The notes: generated from the letters alone by a model not told the origin. A DNA stretch of 64,000 bases from Isoetes taiwanensis (GCA_021234155.1 JAJEKV010000019.1:5410284-5474283), one strand, 5' to 3'; counted from the stretch's first letter, positions 22,396 to 33,628 are shown. Made by a program: numbers and translations.

Positions 22396-23712
22396 AACAA
22401 AGCGACTGATATGCGCGTCAACCTGGCCAAGACTAAGGTGGTTTTCATATCATCTTCACGTCAGCCGAGGGTCCCCTCCTTCAGTTACCGAGGCCAAAAT
22501 GTGGAAGTTGCATCCACATACAAATATTTGGGAATGGAGTTTCCTTCTACTATGCACTGGGACACATCCATACGGGCCACGAAAGTGACTAAGTAGAAGG
22601 AAGGCACTATATGCAATGCAAAACAATAGTCATAGAGCCGGAGTTGTATGATTGGGCCCATCAGTCACCACTGCTCAAGGTCTTAGTGGAGCCCGCCCTT
22701 TTATACCGGGGTGGAAGTATGGGGCCCAAAGAGTATCACTTGCTACTTGAATGACTTGGAGCAGTCCGTAAAAGCCTTCTTAGTACGAAAGCACTAGGGG
22801 TGAAGTCCACAGTCCCATATCAAATTCTACTTTGCAGGAGACAGATTCTTGCCTCTTCGTGAGGGCGCCCCTTGATCGCCACATTGTCTATTTTCGGAAG
22901 GTGGTCAATATGGACGATGCTCGCCTCCCTAAACTAGCTTATATCATGGCAATGGAGCCGCAAATACCAAGGCCTCTTTGGAGGGAAAAGAGAGCTCAAT
23001 GGTTGGCTAGATGGAATGTGCGAGAGCACAGTGCATACATGTGCAAACAGAGGCATCGCCATAGCTTGCGGCAATATCTTGACGATTGCTTCCTCAAAGA
23101 AGCTTTGGGATGCCAATGCCCTTGAACAGTCAAGACAAAGACACTACCAGCCACATAAATCCCACATTGGAACGAGGCCCGCAATGCTACCCCGCGTACC
23201 CACTTGCCCATGAAAAGGCGCGCACTCATTGCCTCCATTCGCATTGAGGGCACATCATCTTCGAATTGAGACGATGGATTGGTGAGCCACGCCAGATGTG
23301 CTCACAATCTTTGCCAAATGGGAGTCATTGAGGATGAATCTCATACCCTTCAAAGTTGCCCAAAGATATGATCAAATTCGGACACGCGATATCTTTGAGT
23401 TGGTCGCCCGGCCACCGTTACATGTGACATTGAGCACGATCCCCAGACGGTGCTAGGATCATATCTTCGTGAGGTTATGGACATGCGAGATCAGCTATGT
23501 CCTCGGGCACACACTTGACATGTATATAAACATTGATGTATACTTGTACAGTTTGACAGCATTCTTATTACTGCCACGGTTTTTCCCTCGAAAACCCTTC
23601 GGGGCGGGGGTTTTTTAACCCGGACAGTAATAAGTTTTCTGCGCTCCTTATGGGTCCCATAGGCCGATTGGCCTCAGTGGACGATAAAAAATCATTCTCA
23701 TTCTCATTCTGT
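22396..23712 (+). mobile_element. LINE-alpha copy 2, 5'-truncated, inserted in L1 'A'
   Basis: Matches copy 1 from its post-YADD region (NLAKTKVVFIS, YKYLG, then DRHIVYFRKVVNMDDARLPKL) through the 3' stem-loop and ends in (CATTCT)n at 23712. It keeps 97-codon and 61-codon open pieces but also frameshifts. The L1 linker stops just before it and resumes just after it. It carries the best-preserved 3' stem-loop in the window (23566-23632). Confidence 0.85.
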
Positions 23713-24021
23713 ATGATCATTTCCACATGTTTTTTGCTGAGAAACATCTTCCCTTTCAATCAAAAATGCAAGATGATGTTTTGTCTAGGATTTCCTCCAT
23801 CATCTCTGGTGAGCAGCGCGAGTCAATAGAGGCGGCTATGACAGCTGATGATTTAGGTTCAGCAGTCTTTGAACTGAAAAGAGGCAAATGCCCAGGTTTG
23901 GATGGTTTGCCAATCGAGTTCTTCCAGGAGTATTGGGAATGGCTGGCACCGGATGTGTATGATGCCTTCTGCGACTTTCGACGGTCCACTGCTTTGGATA
24001 GAACCAACTGATTAATACAGG
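23713..24021 (+). pseudogene. L1 'A' ORF2 fragment, RT N-terminus
   Basis: Encodes FAEKHLPFQSKMQDDVLSRI ... ELKRGKCPGLDGLPIEFFQE ... RRSTALDR, the RT0/RT1 region of plant L1 ORF2 (compare KNKCPGLDGFP in copy B). The frame is lost near 24005, where the residues INTG can still be read (ATTAATACAGG), and the next expected residues (GAISLIP) reappear at 25440. Confidence 0.8.
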
Positions 24022-24619
24022 CATATTCACCCCTTATTCCTTAATCTACACCATACGTAAAGTTCCTCGTTTGTGGGGTATGCAAGTACAAAATTTGCTA
24101 TACTGTATAACAAGATTCGCAAAATACTATAAGATTTCAAGCGGAATACTATATGATGTTGATTTCGTACGTGCAAAATACAATTACGAGGGCTCTCGCT
24201 GCCCTACGTCACCCCCCGTGTGAATATACACCCAAACCAAAGGGGGTTTAAGGGGGATTTTAATTTAAATGTGTTGGACCCAATGGTTATGTTAATTAAT
24301 GTCAATGGTAGTTATGTGTTGGTTGTTAATGTCAATGGTTGTTAATGTCAATGGTTGTTATGTGTTGGTTGTATGTGTTGAGGGATTTAATTTTTATATG
24401 TTGGATGTTAATGGTTTGTATTGCAAAAAAAAAATTTTGGCCCCTTCGGGGCCTTAGGGACGCCCCCCCCCCAGTGTGACAAAAAATTTAGAATTCAAAC
24501 CAGAAAAAAACTAGAGTTCATTTGAGGCTTTCATCACCTGTAGCTTTTGAATTTCATCACAATAAAACAAATAGAACATAAGTAAAAGTTACCATAAAGA
24601 TAGAGCAGATTGATCCCAT

Positions 24620-24885
24620 TATTCTGAAAGTCATAAAGTTTGCAACACCCATACACAAACATTTTTCAACTGGAATTTAACAGCAGCCTTTGGCCTCCAT
24701 GGATTCTTGTGGTGAGAAACAAGTGGGAAACTTTTCTGCTTGTTAGCACAAGGATCTAGAAGCCTTGGAATTTGCTTCATAACTGCCTCAAAATCTAAAA
24801 ATGCATGGTAATTTTTTGCAAGCTTCATTCGGAATGAGCCATAAAACAATATCCAATAGCGCAATCCTGTATTAATCAGTTGGTA
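24620..24885 (-). pseudogene. captured exon-like fragment, unknown protein
   Basis: A 78-codon open frame on the minus strand ([40 protein letters not shown]) ending in a stop at 24631. Upstream is GATTAATACAGG, which can be read as a branch-point/AG acceptor but is also an exact inverted copy of the adjacent LINE sequence at 24004-24021. I do not recognise the protein. The 60-kb sister element keeps only the sequence downstream of its stop, consistent with a captured fragment carried by a non-autonomous element. Confidence 0.35.
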
Positions 24886-25074
24886 GGATGTGAAAGCCTA
24901 CCAAACCCAGCCAAAGAATTGTTGTTTTAGCATAGATAACTTAACCAAACACATCCATATCACACTATCAAAAAGATCTCAGAGAGAGCTTTCCAAAGCA
25001 ATAAAAATCATCTCAAACAGAGCTCTGGATCAAAAGTTATGATAAGAAATGTGTTGCCGGCGGGGAAACTGCAC

Positions 25075-25290
25075 TACATGCGCCCTTCAAGCCCTTCATG
25101 TGCCCATTATGCACCACACACACAAAAAGAGGGCTTTTGTTGTGAGCCATTGGTTACATGCGCCCTTCAAGCCCTTCATGTGCCCATTATGCATCACATA
25201 CACAAAAAGAGGGCTTTTGTTGTGAGCCATTGGTTGTTGACAATTATGAACCACACGCACAAAAAAAAGGGCTTTTGTTGTGAGCCATTG
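25075..25290 (+). repeat. tandem about 85-bp repeat, 2.5 copies
   Basis: Units share ATGCGCCCTTCAAGCCCTTC, ATGTGCCCATTATGCA, CACAAAAAGAGGGCTTTTG and TTGTGAGCCATTG. The third unit keeps only the second half. Lies inside the insertion in L1 'A', just upstream of the element X terminus. Confidence 0.85.
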
Positions 25291-25438
25291 TCTAAAATCA
25301 ATGGCTCAGAAATGGTGCACTCTAGATGTACGCATTAGTACATCCATTTGAATACATCACGAAATCATAGGAAAACCTTAGTGAAAAGCGTACAAAAACA
25401 CAAAGAAAACCCCCTGTTATTATGCTACATATTCTAAA

Positions 25439-27677
25439 CACAGGTGCCATCTCACTCATCCCCAATGTCAAGGATCCTCAGACTATTTCGGACTGGCGGC
25501 CCATTACCTTATTGTCATCCGTATATAAGATCTTCGCCAAGGCTTTTGCAGAGCGGGTAAAGGACATCTTGTCAGAATCCATCTCAACAACCCAGTCAGG
25601 TTTTCTTCCAAAACGGTGCATTTTGAACAATGTTGCTGCTGCTTACGAGGGAATTTATTGGGCACGTAAGCAAAACCTTCCAGTTGTATAGCTTAAGCTT
25701 GATTTTGCAAAGGCTTATGACAATGTCAGCTGGGAATTCATGCGCCGTTGTTTGCTAAGACTGGGATTTGGGGAACAATTCACATCAGATATTATGAAGC
25801 TGCATATCTCTGCTCGGGCGACTGTTATGTTTCATGGTGAGCCGTCAGATGCCTTTTCACTCGGTCGTGGTATTTGCCAGGGATGCCCTTTAGTACCATT
25901 GCTTTTCACAATTGTTGCAGAGGCTTTGTCGCAGTTATTTACCATTGCAACCACAGAGGGACTTCTCCATGGTCTTGCAATGGAGGACGGCACACAAGAG
26001 GTTTGCGATCAATATGCAGACGACACGTTCCTCTTCCTAGTCGCCAATGCTGAGAACCTTGTTGCTGCCAAAATGCTCTTAGATACTTTTTCACTGGCTT
26101 CCGGTGTCCTTGTGGGGTGGCAGAAGTGTATAGCTTTGTGGACATTGGATAATCCGGCTCCGGCATGTGTTCACGATTATCTATGGAAATCACTTGCACA
26201 TGGACAAGCCATCAAGATGTTGGGGATTCCAGTTGGCATCCATGTTACTATGGGAGCTGCATGGGAGGAGATCATTAGGGGTTTGGAGAAGCACTTGTTC
26301 TGGTGGTCCACCGCTAAGTTGTCTCTTGCGGGTCGCATTACAGTGGCCAAATCAGTCCTTAGTAGTACCCATGTTTATATGGCATCCTTACTGCTAGCCC
26401 CACAGATCAAAGTGCGCGAGCTCATTGCAATAGTTCGAAACTGTATTTGGGCGGGTACTGAGGAAGGTGCTGTGGTTAAGGTGGCTTGATCGAAGTGCAT
26501 CATTCCAAAATGGGCAGGTGGTCTGGGTATGATGGACTTCTTACTGCAGAGCAAAGTGCTTATTTCAAAGTTCATTTGGAGACTCTTGAATGGTGAGGAT
26601 GACTCTCATGGTTCACGCCTTCTTAGACACTTTTGGTCACTATATCCCTCTATGCAAGAAGGCTGTCAAACCAGTCCTACCTTGGGCTTTATTTCAGACT
26701 CTGCAGCCTTTTCCAAGTGCTTCTCCATTTTTGCGTGGCTTGTTGACAGCATGAGAGGCGGTCAGACATCTTTTTTGGCCATGCCCCTCTATCCACACCC
26801 TAGTGGAGACTCCATGGTGGTGGGCACCACTGCCTCCAGACCCCCCAGCACCTCCATTGGTAGCATCAGTTCATCCCCTTACACAGAGACGATGGGTTCT
26901 TGCAGGTATTGTCTATATTCAAGCATGGTATGAGGCGGGTCGCCTACTGTCTTGGCCTGAATTTCAGGCAAAGTTCCTGCTCTCTTGTTGGGATGTCTCT
27001 CTATGGGAGAAGGTCGCAGAAAATGTGCCTCTCATAGTGCAAGTTGGTGTTGCTGAAAGGGTGCCATGGAACTGTCACGAAAATATTCACAAAGGCAAGC
27101 ACTTTGTCAGATAAGTATATCGCCTTCTTTTAGAACCACAGCCCCTCCAGTTGCCAGATGGGTGGCACCTACAGGTTCCACAGCCCATTTTATGTCGTAC
27201 ATGGCGATGGCTTTGGGATAGGTTGCTCCACCCTAAAGTCTCTGTACTGTGGTGGCAGGTTATCCACAGGTACCTGCGGGTCAATGCCTTTCGACATCGC
27301 TATGATCCTCGCATATCTGCAGTATGCCCACTCTGTCTTTCGGATGTTGAGACTCTTGAGCATTGTCTCTTTGATTGTCCTGGCTACAGGGTTTGTTTAA
27401 CAGTACATTGGATTGCCAATGCATTCTCTTGGCGTCCTATCCCAACGCATGGCCTCTAGCTAAACAAAGGGCATTCCATCTTGGTTCCGGTTGGCTCCTA
27501 TGGTCGATATGGGAGCGTCGCAGACACCACATCTTTCAGGGCATTAATTCTTCTGCACGCGGTGTTATTACGGTGGCCCAGAAAAAGATATTGATAGCCT
27601 ACGAGTGTTCCTCCCTTGAATCAGAAATGATGGAATGCATCTGGATTCAGTATCTGCGAATTGATTCTTATCATTAG
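25439..27677 (+). pseudogene. L1 'A' ORF2, RT core to C-terminal zinc-like domain
   Basis: Reads GAISLIPNVKDPQTISDWRP, SGFLPKR, LKLDFAKAYDNVSW (25690-25735), ICQGCPLVPLLF (about 25870) and the catalytic QYADDTFLF (about 26010-26040). A thumb region (GRITVAKSVLSSTHVY) follows, then a zf-RVT-type end (LHPKVSVLWWQ, RISAVCPLCLSDVETLEHCL at 27310-27365, GWLLWSIWERRRHHIFQG at 27490-27545). Nonsense changes at 25689-25691 (TAG where copy B has a tyrosine codon) and 26487-26489 (TGA where tryptophan is expected), plus frameshifts near 26800, 27115 and 27440, kill it. Order and motifs match plant L1 ORF2. Confidence 0.88.
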
Positions 27678-27821
27678 TCTCCTCTTCTGGAGTAAGTACA
27701 TTGTGCTCTAGGCTCGTGCTCCTGTGGCATCTTTTTGTGCTTACACAGTTAGATGAGACATGTAAATTTTGTACTTTTTATCTGATTAATAAACTTTTTG
27801 GCTTTCGTCCTTCAAAAAAAA

Positions 27822-27847
27822 AAACCCCTGTTATTGTGCTACATATT
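27822..27847 (+). mobile_element. element X right end (continuation of 21800-22248)
   Basis: The LINE target duplication AAACCCCTGT is followed by TATTGTGCTACATATT, the same end as in the X copies at 35207, 25438 and 61941. This locates the element boundary at 27847. Confidence 0.75.
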
Positions 27848-28698
27848 CCATAAGAAATATGCATTCTGCCTTACTTGATTACTCTCTTAAACGTTTATGA
27901 AAGCTTAATCCAAGAGGAGAAAGCAACAACTAGTTATCTCCAAATGACAACAATGACTACTCTCTTAAACAATCTTAAAGTAAGTTGAATCCAAGAGGAG
28001 AAAGCAACAACTACTATCATTTACAAACTTGGTTATCCCCAAATGATAAAAAGCATATCTGACACATAAATAGAGACCATACACCATAATATTAATGTTT
28101 CCATACCGCAGTTAATTCCCTAACCTACATAGGAAACTTTGAAACAAAATCACAGACTGTATTGTAATAGACCTAGCAACCTAGCACCAACATTAAACGT
28201 TGCCATTATATAAGAGTGCATTTTCAATGGTAAAATAAATGATTATGCGCTAGGAATACATGCATGCAATGTGTCCATGCATGCAGTGTGTGCATGCATG
28301 TAGCGTGTGCATGCATGCAAGGTCATTGTTAGGTTATATAAGCGCAACAATATTATTCTTGATTTCTTGGGAAGGAGTGTTCCATGGGAAAGAAGTCTTT
28401 TTTGTTGTGGTGGATGCGCTTGCACCATATTGATCAGAATTGAACTGAGGAGAAGGAGCAAAGTATTTCCAGGTGGGGGTCAAGTCTTACACCTGGGGTT
28501 CTTGTGATGTCTACGTTTTGGTTGACGTAGTTTGGGAAAACTTAATGAGCTTTGATGATGGTTTATAGATTTAACGGATTGAGGCATGATCTGAATTGAA
28601 TTAACATAATCAAAGATAGATTCTTGAATGTAAAAGAGAAAGAAAAATAGTGCTTTTAGATTATCATCTGTGGTTTTTATATAATCATATAGTGGAGA
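27848..28698. other. intergenic, no supported gene; short GCATGCAT-rich repeat
   Basis: AT-rich, with two partial duplicates of CCAAGAGGAGAAAGCAACAAC (split words near 27911 and 27990). At 28255-28322, GCATGCATG alternates with GTGTG in four short units. No gene. Confidence 0.45.
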
Positions 28699-31330
28699 TT
28701 TTTTTTTTTTTGAAGGACGACAAACTCTTATTCAAAATTCCAGAAGAAGTACACACATAGATGCAGAGACAGGAATAAAATCTCAGCAGACAAAGATAAT
28801 CCACTGAGTGCAGCCACCTGTCTATGCATAAGTTAAGATACCCAAATATTCCTCAAAAATCAAACGTTTTTTCTCAGGAGCAAGCTGAGAACATAAGTAT
28901 GCCTTCACCAATCTATCTTGCACCTCGTGAAGAAGTTGGTTGACAGTAATTGATAAGCCCTTGAAGATATACATTCGCCTTCTTTTCCAAGTAGACCACA
29001 ACAACCAGCCTGAAGCTAAGTGGAAAGCCCGCTTTGCAAAGTCGCTTCCAAGTGGAAGGATAAATGGCGAAGCACCGGCCGGGCTAGTCAAGACCACATG
29101 GAAGAGAGATAGTAACCATGACCAAACTGGCTGAACTTGGTCACATAGAAAAAAGCAGTGCTCGATACTCTCAACTTGCCGCTTACACAGTGGGCAGAGT
29201 TCTGAAATGCGGGGATAAAACTTATGAACCAGCACATTAACCCGCTATCTCCGTGAAGGAGTTGCCACCATAAGGTAGAAACTTTGGGATGCAAAGAATT
29301 TATTCCGCACCCGGACCACATACGCCTTCCATCGAGGAAGGGGAATGCGAGTCCGCCAACCAACCCGGCAGGGGGACAATGTCAACATCAACCAGCTTTT
29401 GATATAACGAATGCACAAGATGTTGTGCATTAACAATTTGGGGACCAGTCCAAATAGGCACATCAACGATCATAAGGAGCCGCCCCGCGTAATGCCGCCG
29501 ACTTTGCCACAGAAGTTCGTCCCATCGAGATAGCATAAACTTAGTCCGAAAAGCATCCCAAGTCAACAAGTGTCCCGCCTCATATCAAGCACCAATCGTG
29601 GAGAATACCAAAGACGCCTCCAACGCCGCCGAGTCAATGGATGTCTGAAGAGCACACGAGGCATGTGGTTATCCAGAGGAATCCACCAACACAGAGAACC
29701 TGCCTGTGGACATACACTTGGATTAATCTTAAATAGCACATGAACTGTCTCCCAAGAATCAAGCAATCCCTTCAAGAAGGGGGAAGTATTTGGATATGGA
29801 CGAAGCTGATAAAAGAGACATTACGGAAGAACTGCCCTAAGTGCTAGTTTCCCAAAAGGAATACACTGCCCAAGTGCTTGCGCAACCAATCTTATTCCAG
29901 CGGAATGTACCATACCCACCAAGTAGTGACAAATGAACTTAGATATTATAATTTTACTCAGAAATGAAAGTCAATCATACCTAGACCTCCAAAGAAATTT
30001 TGGTTTGATACATCGGACCACGCGACCTTCACAACTACACTGCCTCGCATTACTGCCCAAATGAAGTTACGAACAATTGCAACAACCTCTTGAAACTTTG
30101 TTTGTGAGGCAAGCACGGCAGATGCCATATACACATGAGTGTTGCTGAGAACCTGCTTAGCAACTACTATCCGCCCTGCCAGAGAAAGCTTAGCTGTATT
30201 CCACTAAAAAAGATGCTTACGTAGGCCTTCCACTATAACATCCCATGCATCTAAAGTAGAGATATGTATACCTACAGGAATGCCCAAGAGTTTAGTGGCC
30301 TTCCCTTGAGGAAGCACTTTCCACGGATACTTGTAACACAAGGAGGAACATCCACATCCAAAGTCCATAAAGCAGAGCACTTTAGCCACCCAACAAGAAC
30401 CCCTGATGCCAGGGAGAAAGAGTCCAGCAAAAGCTTAGCATTCTGAAGATTATCATCCTCAGCCAACAGAAAGAGAAATGTATCATCGGCATACTGATTA
30501 TACACTTCTTGAGAACCATCCTCCATAGTCAATCCCTGAATTACACCATCTTGAGTAGCCGAAGAGAATAGCTGGGACAGTACCTCTGCCACAATGGTGA
30601 ACAATAATGGGGCAAGGGGACATCTTTGTCGAACTCCTCTACCAACAAGAAACACAGCCGACGGTTCTCCCTGAAAAAGCACAGTAGACCGAGCAGAAAG
30701 ATGGAGCTTCATAACATCTCTAGTAAACAACTCTTCAAATCCCAATGTCAGAAGGCATTTTTGCAGGAAATTCCAATCTATACTGTCATAGGCTTTAGCA
30801 AAATCCAATTTGAGATATACAATGCGCTGACCCTTAAGACGCGCCCAATACATCCCCTCATAAGCGGCGGCCACATTATCAAGAATACAGCGCTTAGGTA
30901 AAAATCCTGATTGCGTGGAGGAGATAGACTCTGCCAAGATATCCCTCACTTTCTCCGCCAAGGCCTTAGCAAAGATCTTATACACCGTAGATAACAAAGT
31001 TATAGGGCGCCAATCCGAGATAGTTTTAGGCTCTTTGCACTTAGGAATAAGGGAAATGCAACCAGTGTTGATGATCTTATCCAAGCTCCTGAACCGGCAA
31101 AACTCAGAGAAAGCATTGAAGACGTCATCACCAAGCCAATTCCAATAAGCTTGGAAAAACTCTGAGGAAAACCATCCAAGCCTGGGCACTTATTCTTCTT
31201 TAAAGAGCCTACAGCAGAATGCAAATCAGTGACAGTAATAGTTGATTCCAACTGAACACGCTGCTGTGGGGAAATAATAGAATGAATCTTTAAATAAAAC
31301 TGCCTCCTGCATGATTGATTGTGAATAGCT
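28699..31330 (-). mobile_element. L1-type LINE 'B', minus strand, 5'-truncated
   Basis: Poly(T) at 28699-28711 followed by GAAGGACGA is the reverse complement of the LINE 'A' 3' end (TTTCGTCCTTC plus A-run). Coding sequence extends from the zinc-like C-terminus (28822-29235) back to the RT N-terminus (KNKCPGLDGFP, 31157-31190) and IHSIISPQQRVQLEST near 31270. Beyond about 31330 the similarity is lost. A and B are close relatives in opposite orientation, 0.9 kb apart. No target duplication could be identified by eye. Confidence 0.85.
28822..31251 (-). pseudogene. L1 'B' ORF2, RT and C-terminal zinc-like domain
   Basis: A 305-codon uninterrupted RT piece (30272-31189) holds INTGCISLIPKCKEPKTI, SGFLPKRCILDNVAAAYEG, LKLDFAKAYDSIDW, RGVRQRCPLAPLLF and NQYADDTFLFLL. 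The aspartates of YADD and the LDFAKAYD aspartate are present. Downstream pieces in other frames include PIWTGPQIVNAQHLVHSLYQ (about 29420) and the zf-RVT end (RISELCPLCKRQVESIEHCF, GWLLWSTWKRRRMYIFKG, 28822-29235). Frameshifts lie near 31150, 30270 and 29570. Nonfunctional, but the longest intact RT stretch in the window. Confidence 0.88.
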
Positions 31331-32490
31331 GAGAAATTGAGTCAGTTAAACACACATAACTGTATTACGGTTGGATGATGTTATTAAATTGTCTTAGGTT
31401 GTTGGTCCTTGAAAGTATATCATGTCGGTGATTTAATTGTTCTAGGAGCATGGGATCATACTTACTATTGTCAATGTAGCATGTTGTTAATGTTTGCATT
31501 TAATTAAAGGAATTATGATTTATCATATCTCTGATTTGGTTGGCTTAGTAAAGTATAATTATGCGTGCATGGATTATTGTTAAAAACATGTCTTTGGGAT
31601 GTATGATGGTGTGGGTGGTTGGTTAGCCACTAATATGGCATTATGATTTGCTACACAATTTGGTTGACATTGAGAATCCCTTGTTCAAATATGCTATGAC
31701 ATATTTTTATGCGAAGTACTATAATAGTATTGGAATGCTCTATGATATAATCCTCTGGGGCTGGAGTCTAGGTACGATGGTCTAGACTCGCGGTTATTGC
31801 ACGGTGATATGTGAATGGTTTATTTGGAACATCGAGCGTTTAGGGTACAACGTCTTACACAGTTAAGTGGTCCTCCAATGCTGGACGCAGCGTGGATGGG
31901 TGTGTACACACGTGGTTTACCCCGCCTCTATGTCACTGGCCTGATCAGCCGAGTTGACCATGCTTAGACCCAGAGGAATATTGGTTGTTGTCTATGTTGC
32001 CAAATTTGCTAAGTTGTTATTATGTTAATTGGGATGTCTTGTATTGAATTGCAATGGTTGTAGTATGTAGTAGCTATTCATGGGTAAATTGTGCATTGTG
32101 GGACATGCTTGTATGGATTACTAACTTGAGTTTCAAGGGCGAGGTTACGGTAAGGTTAAGTTATTGTTTTTGGATGGATGCATTATGTTGCTGATGGCTT
32201 AGGCATGTCCTAGAACCTCGATCCCCACTTAGTCCCTGTGACTAACCCCATTGTTGATGGTGTAAGCAGACGTGCAAGAGGCTCTGGAGTGTAGCTAAGC
32301 TTTGGGAAGGCGATAGTAGGAATTGGATTGCAAACAAACAAATTTGCTGATTATTACAAGAACTGGGTTGAAACTATAATTGCTAAGTTCATGGATGTAG
32401 CGTGAGAATATTATTATTGGTTATGGGGGAATAGTTTTTGGGACTTTGAAGCATTGATATAAAGATTAAATTGTTTACCTAAGTGTTATT
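31331..32490. other. intergenic, no supported gene
   Basis: T/G-rich on the plus strand, unlike the flanking LINEs. No ORF with a domain and no match to other repeats here. Confidence 0.4.
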
Positions 32491-32745
32491 GTTTTTTTTT
32501 TTTTGAAGAACTGTGTCATCAATATATTAAAAGAATGGTAATATTACAAAGCAAGTGAGGAGGAAGGAGAACTGCCCCAAAGAGACAGCGATACCTCGAC
32601 ACTCCACAATAAACCCACAGAAAAACTGCAACTCTACTGCTATACAAACTGACCATCACCATCTACAACACCCAAGAAGTCCCGCCAAATGGCAAACTTC
32701 CGCTCTACTAATCCCGGAAATACCAGAAAGCTTTGAAATAGCTTG
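32491..32745 (-). mobile_element. L1-type LINE 3' fragment 'D'
   Basis: Poly(T) then GAAGAACTGTGTCATCAATA. About 255 bp is almost identical to the LINE fragment at 42276-42535. On the minus strand it encodes the last part of an L1 ORF2 plus 3' UTR and poly(A). It belongs to a different L1 subfamily from A and B (different 3' UTR). Confidence 0.75.
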
Positions 32746-32823
32746 TATACCCCGTCTCTTGTTTTGGGTTCCATAACCCGATTGGGTTTACGCGGACGTT
32801 AAAATTATCTATCTATCTATCTA
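32746..32823 (+). mobile_element. SINE-like 3' end with (ATCT)n tail
   Basis: Reads GGGTTCCATAACCCGATTGG, then GCGGACGTTAAAATT and five ATCT units. The ACGTTAAAAT word before a tandem tail matches the SINE-like end at 3225 and, in inverted form, those at 36.07 and 44.21 kb. Only the 3' end is present. GGGTCCCATAGGCCGATTGG in LINE-alpha is similar to the first part, so the SINE may share its 3' region with LINE-alpha. Confidence 0.55.
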
Positions 32824-33376
32824 TTAAGCTACTATACAAATGTCTACAATTGCTCCAAGCATTGCAAGACGCCATTTACTTAGAAAAAAAAAATAGTTTG
32901 ATCTTCAACTCAATGCAACATTTAGATTTTCAACATAATACCACCCATATTAAGAATTCTCGGTCCAACCTCAAAGCTTTTCAAATCACAAAAACCCTAG
33001 CATATTACACCTAGAAGCCAACAAGTGCAAACATCCAAACATTCCATATTTCCCCCTATTTTATTCTATTCTATTGGTTATATTCTAATTAACATTCATC
33101 CGAATGTCAAAGACTAATAACCAGAAAAGACTCAACTAAGCTAGCTATAGGTTTAACATTTTAAGTTCCATATTTGGAATATATATGCAAGGTTCCACGT
33201 GAAGGAAGCGTTAGGTAGGAGAATCCAAAAGTGAAAACGATACTAGCACATTTGTACATGTATTAATCTCTGATATAAGAACCATTTATATGCTAAGGTA
33301 TATATGAACAAGATTTGGTTGATAACGAGACATTGTATAGCCACCATTTAACACCAAGATTGCTACATAACCAATA
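32824..33376. other. intergenic, no supported gene
   Basis: AT-rich. A short TTCTATTCTATT run at 33063 resembles the LINE-alpha tail but has no LINE sequence upstream. Confidence 0.4.
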
Positions 33377-33623
33377 CCGTAAAGAACGGCTGGGCCCAAT
33401 CCAGCCGTCTCCACCAGTCCTAGCATGTCATGTGGCACCTTTTCCAAGTCTGAAAAGCGCTCAAAAATTTTACTCGCCGTTCCACTTCTTTTTACTCCAC
33501 GTTCTGCTTTTACTCGACGTTCCACTTTTTCTTACTTCACGTTCTCTGCTTTTTTTACCTGCTTTTCTGCTTTTTTATCTGCCACATGGCACGCCTGGAT
33601 TGGCCCCAGCCGATCTTTACGTT
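33377..33623. mobile_element. MITE-like element with about 40-60-bp inverted ends
   Basis: Left end about 33377-33440 (GTAAAGAACGGCTGGGCC, CAATCCAG, ATGTGGCAC) and right end 33581-33623 (complement: GTAAAGATCGGCTGGGGCC, CAATCCAGGCG, CATGTGGC) are imperfect inverted repeats. The interior holds four degenerate tandem copies of an ACGTTC.(A/T)CTTTTT.CT segment. Non-coding. Target duplication and superfamily are not clear. Confidence 0.65.
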
Positions 33624-33628
33624 AGGGC

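Larger units (their letters stand above)
24022..25438. mobile_element. fold-back family copy 2 with gene fragment and element X end, inserted in L1 'A'
   Basis: A composite insertion splitting the LINE reading frame. It starts inside the fold-back core (24022-24211, compare 60443-60611), then has the right inverted arm (24212-24330), TGTCAATGGTTGTTA repeats and a GGCCCCTTCGGGGCC palindrome (24440-24454). Next comes a stretch shared with 60840-61010, a minus-strand exon-like piece (24631-24885), tandem 85-bp repeats (25075-25290) and an element X terminus (25290-25438). The left arm is missing. Flanking LINE sequence shows AATACAGG on the left and AACACAGG on the right, a plausible 8-bp target duplication with one mismatch. 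The 60-kb copy looks like an internally deleted relative that lacks the exon piece. Confidence 0.7.
22249..27821 (+). mobile_element. L1-type LINE 'A', 5'-truncated, nested host of two insertions
   Basis: Flanked by perfect 10-bp target duplications AAACCCCTGT (22239-22248 and 27822-27831) and ending in a short poly(A) at about 27814-27821. Its own sequence is about 2.8 kb: linker (22249-22395), RT N-terminus (23713-24021), and RT core to C-terminal zinc region (25439-27677) plus a 3' UTR. It is interrupted by LINE-alpha copy 2 (22396-23712) and by a fold-back/gene-fragment element (24022-25438). The closest relative in the window is LINE 'B' on the minus strand at 28.7-31.3 kb. The 5' end is truncated inside the endonuclease-RT linker, as usual for L1. 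Confidence 0.88.
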
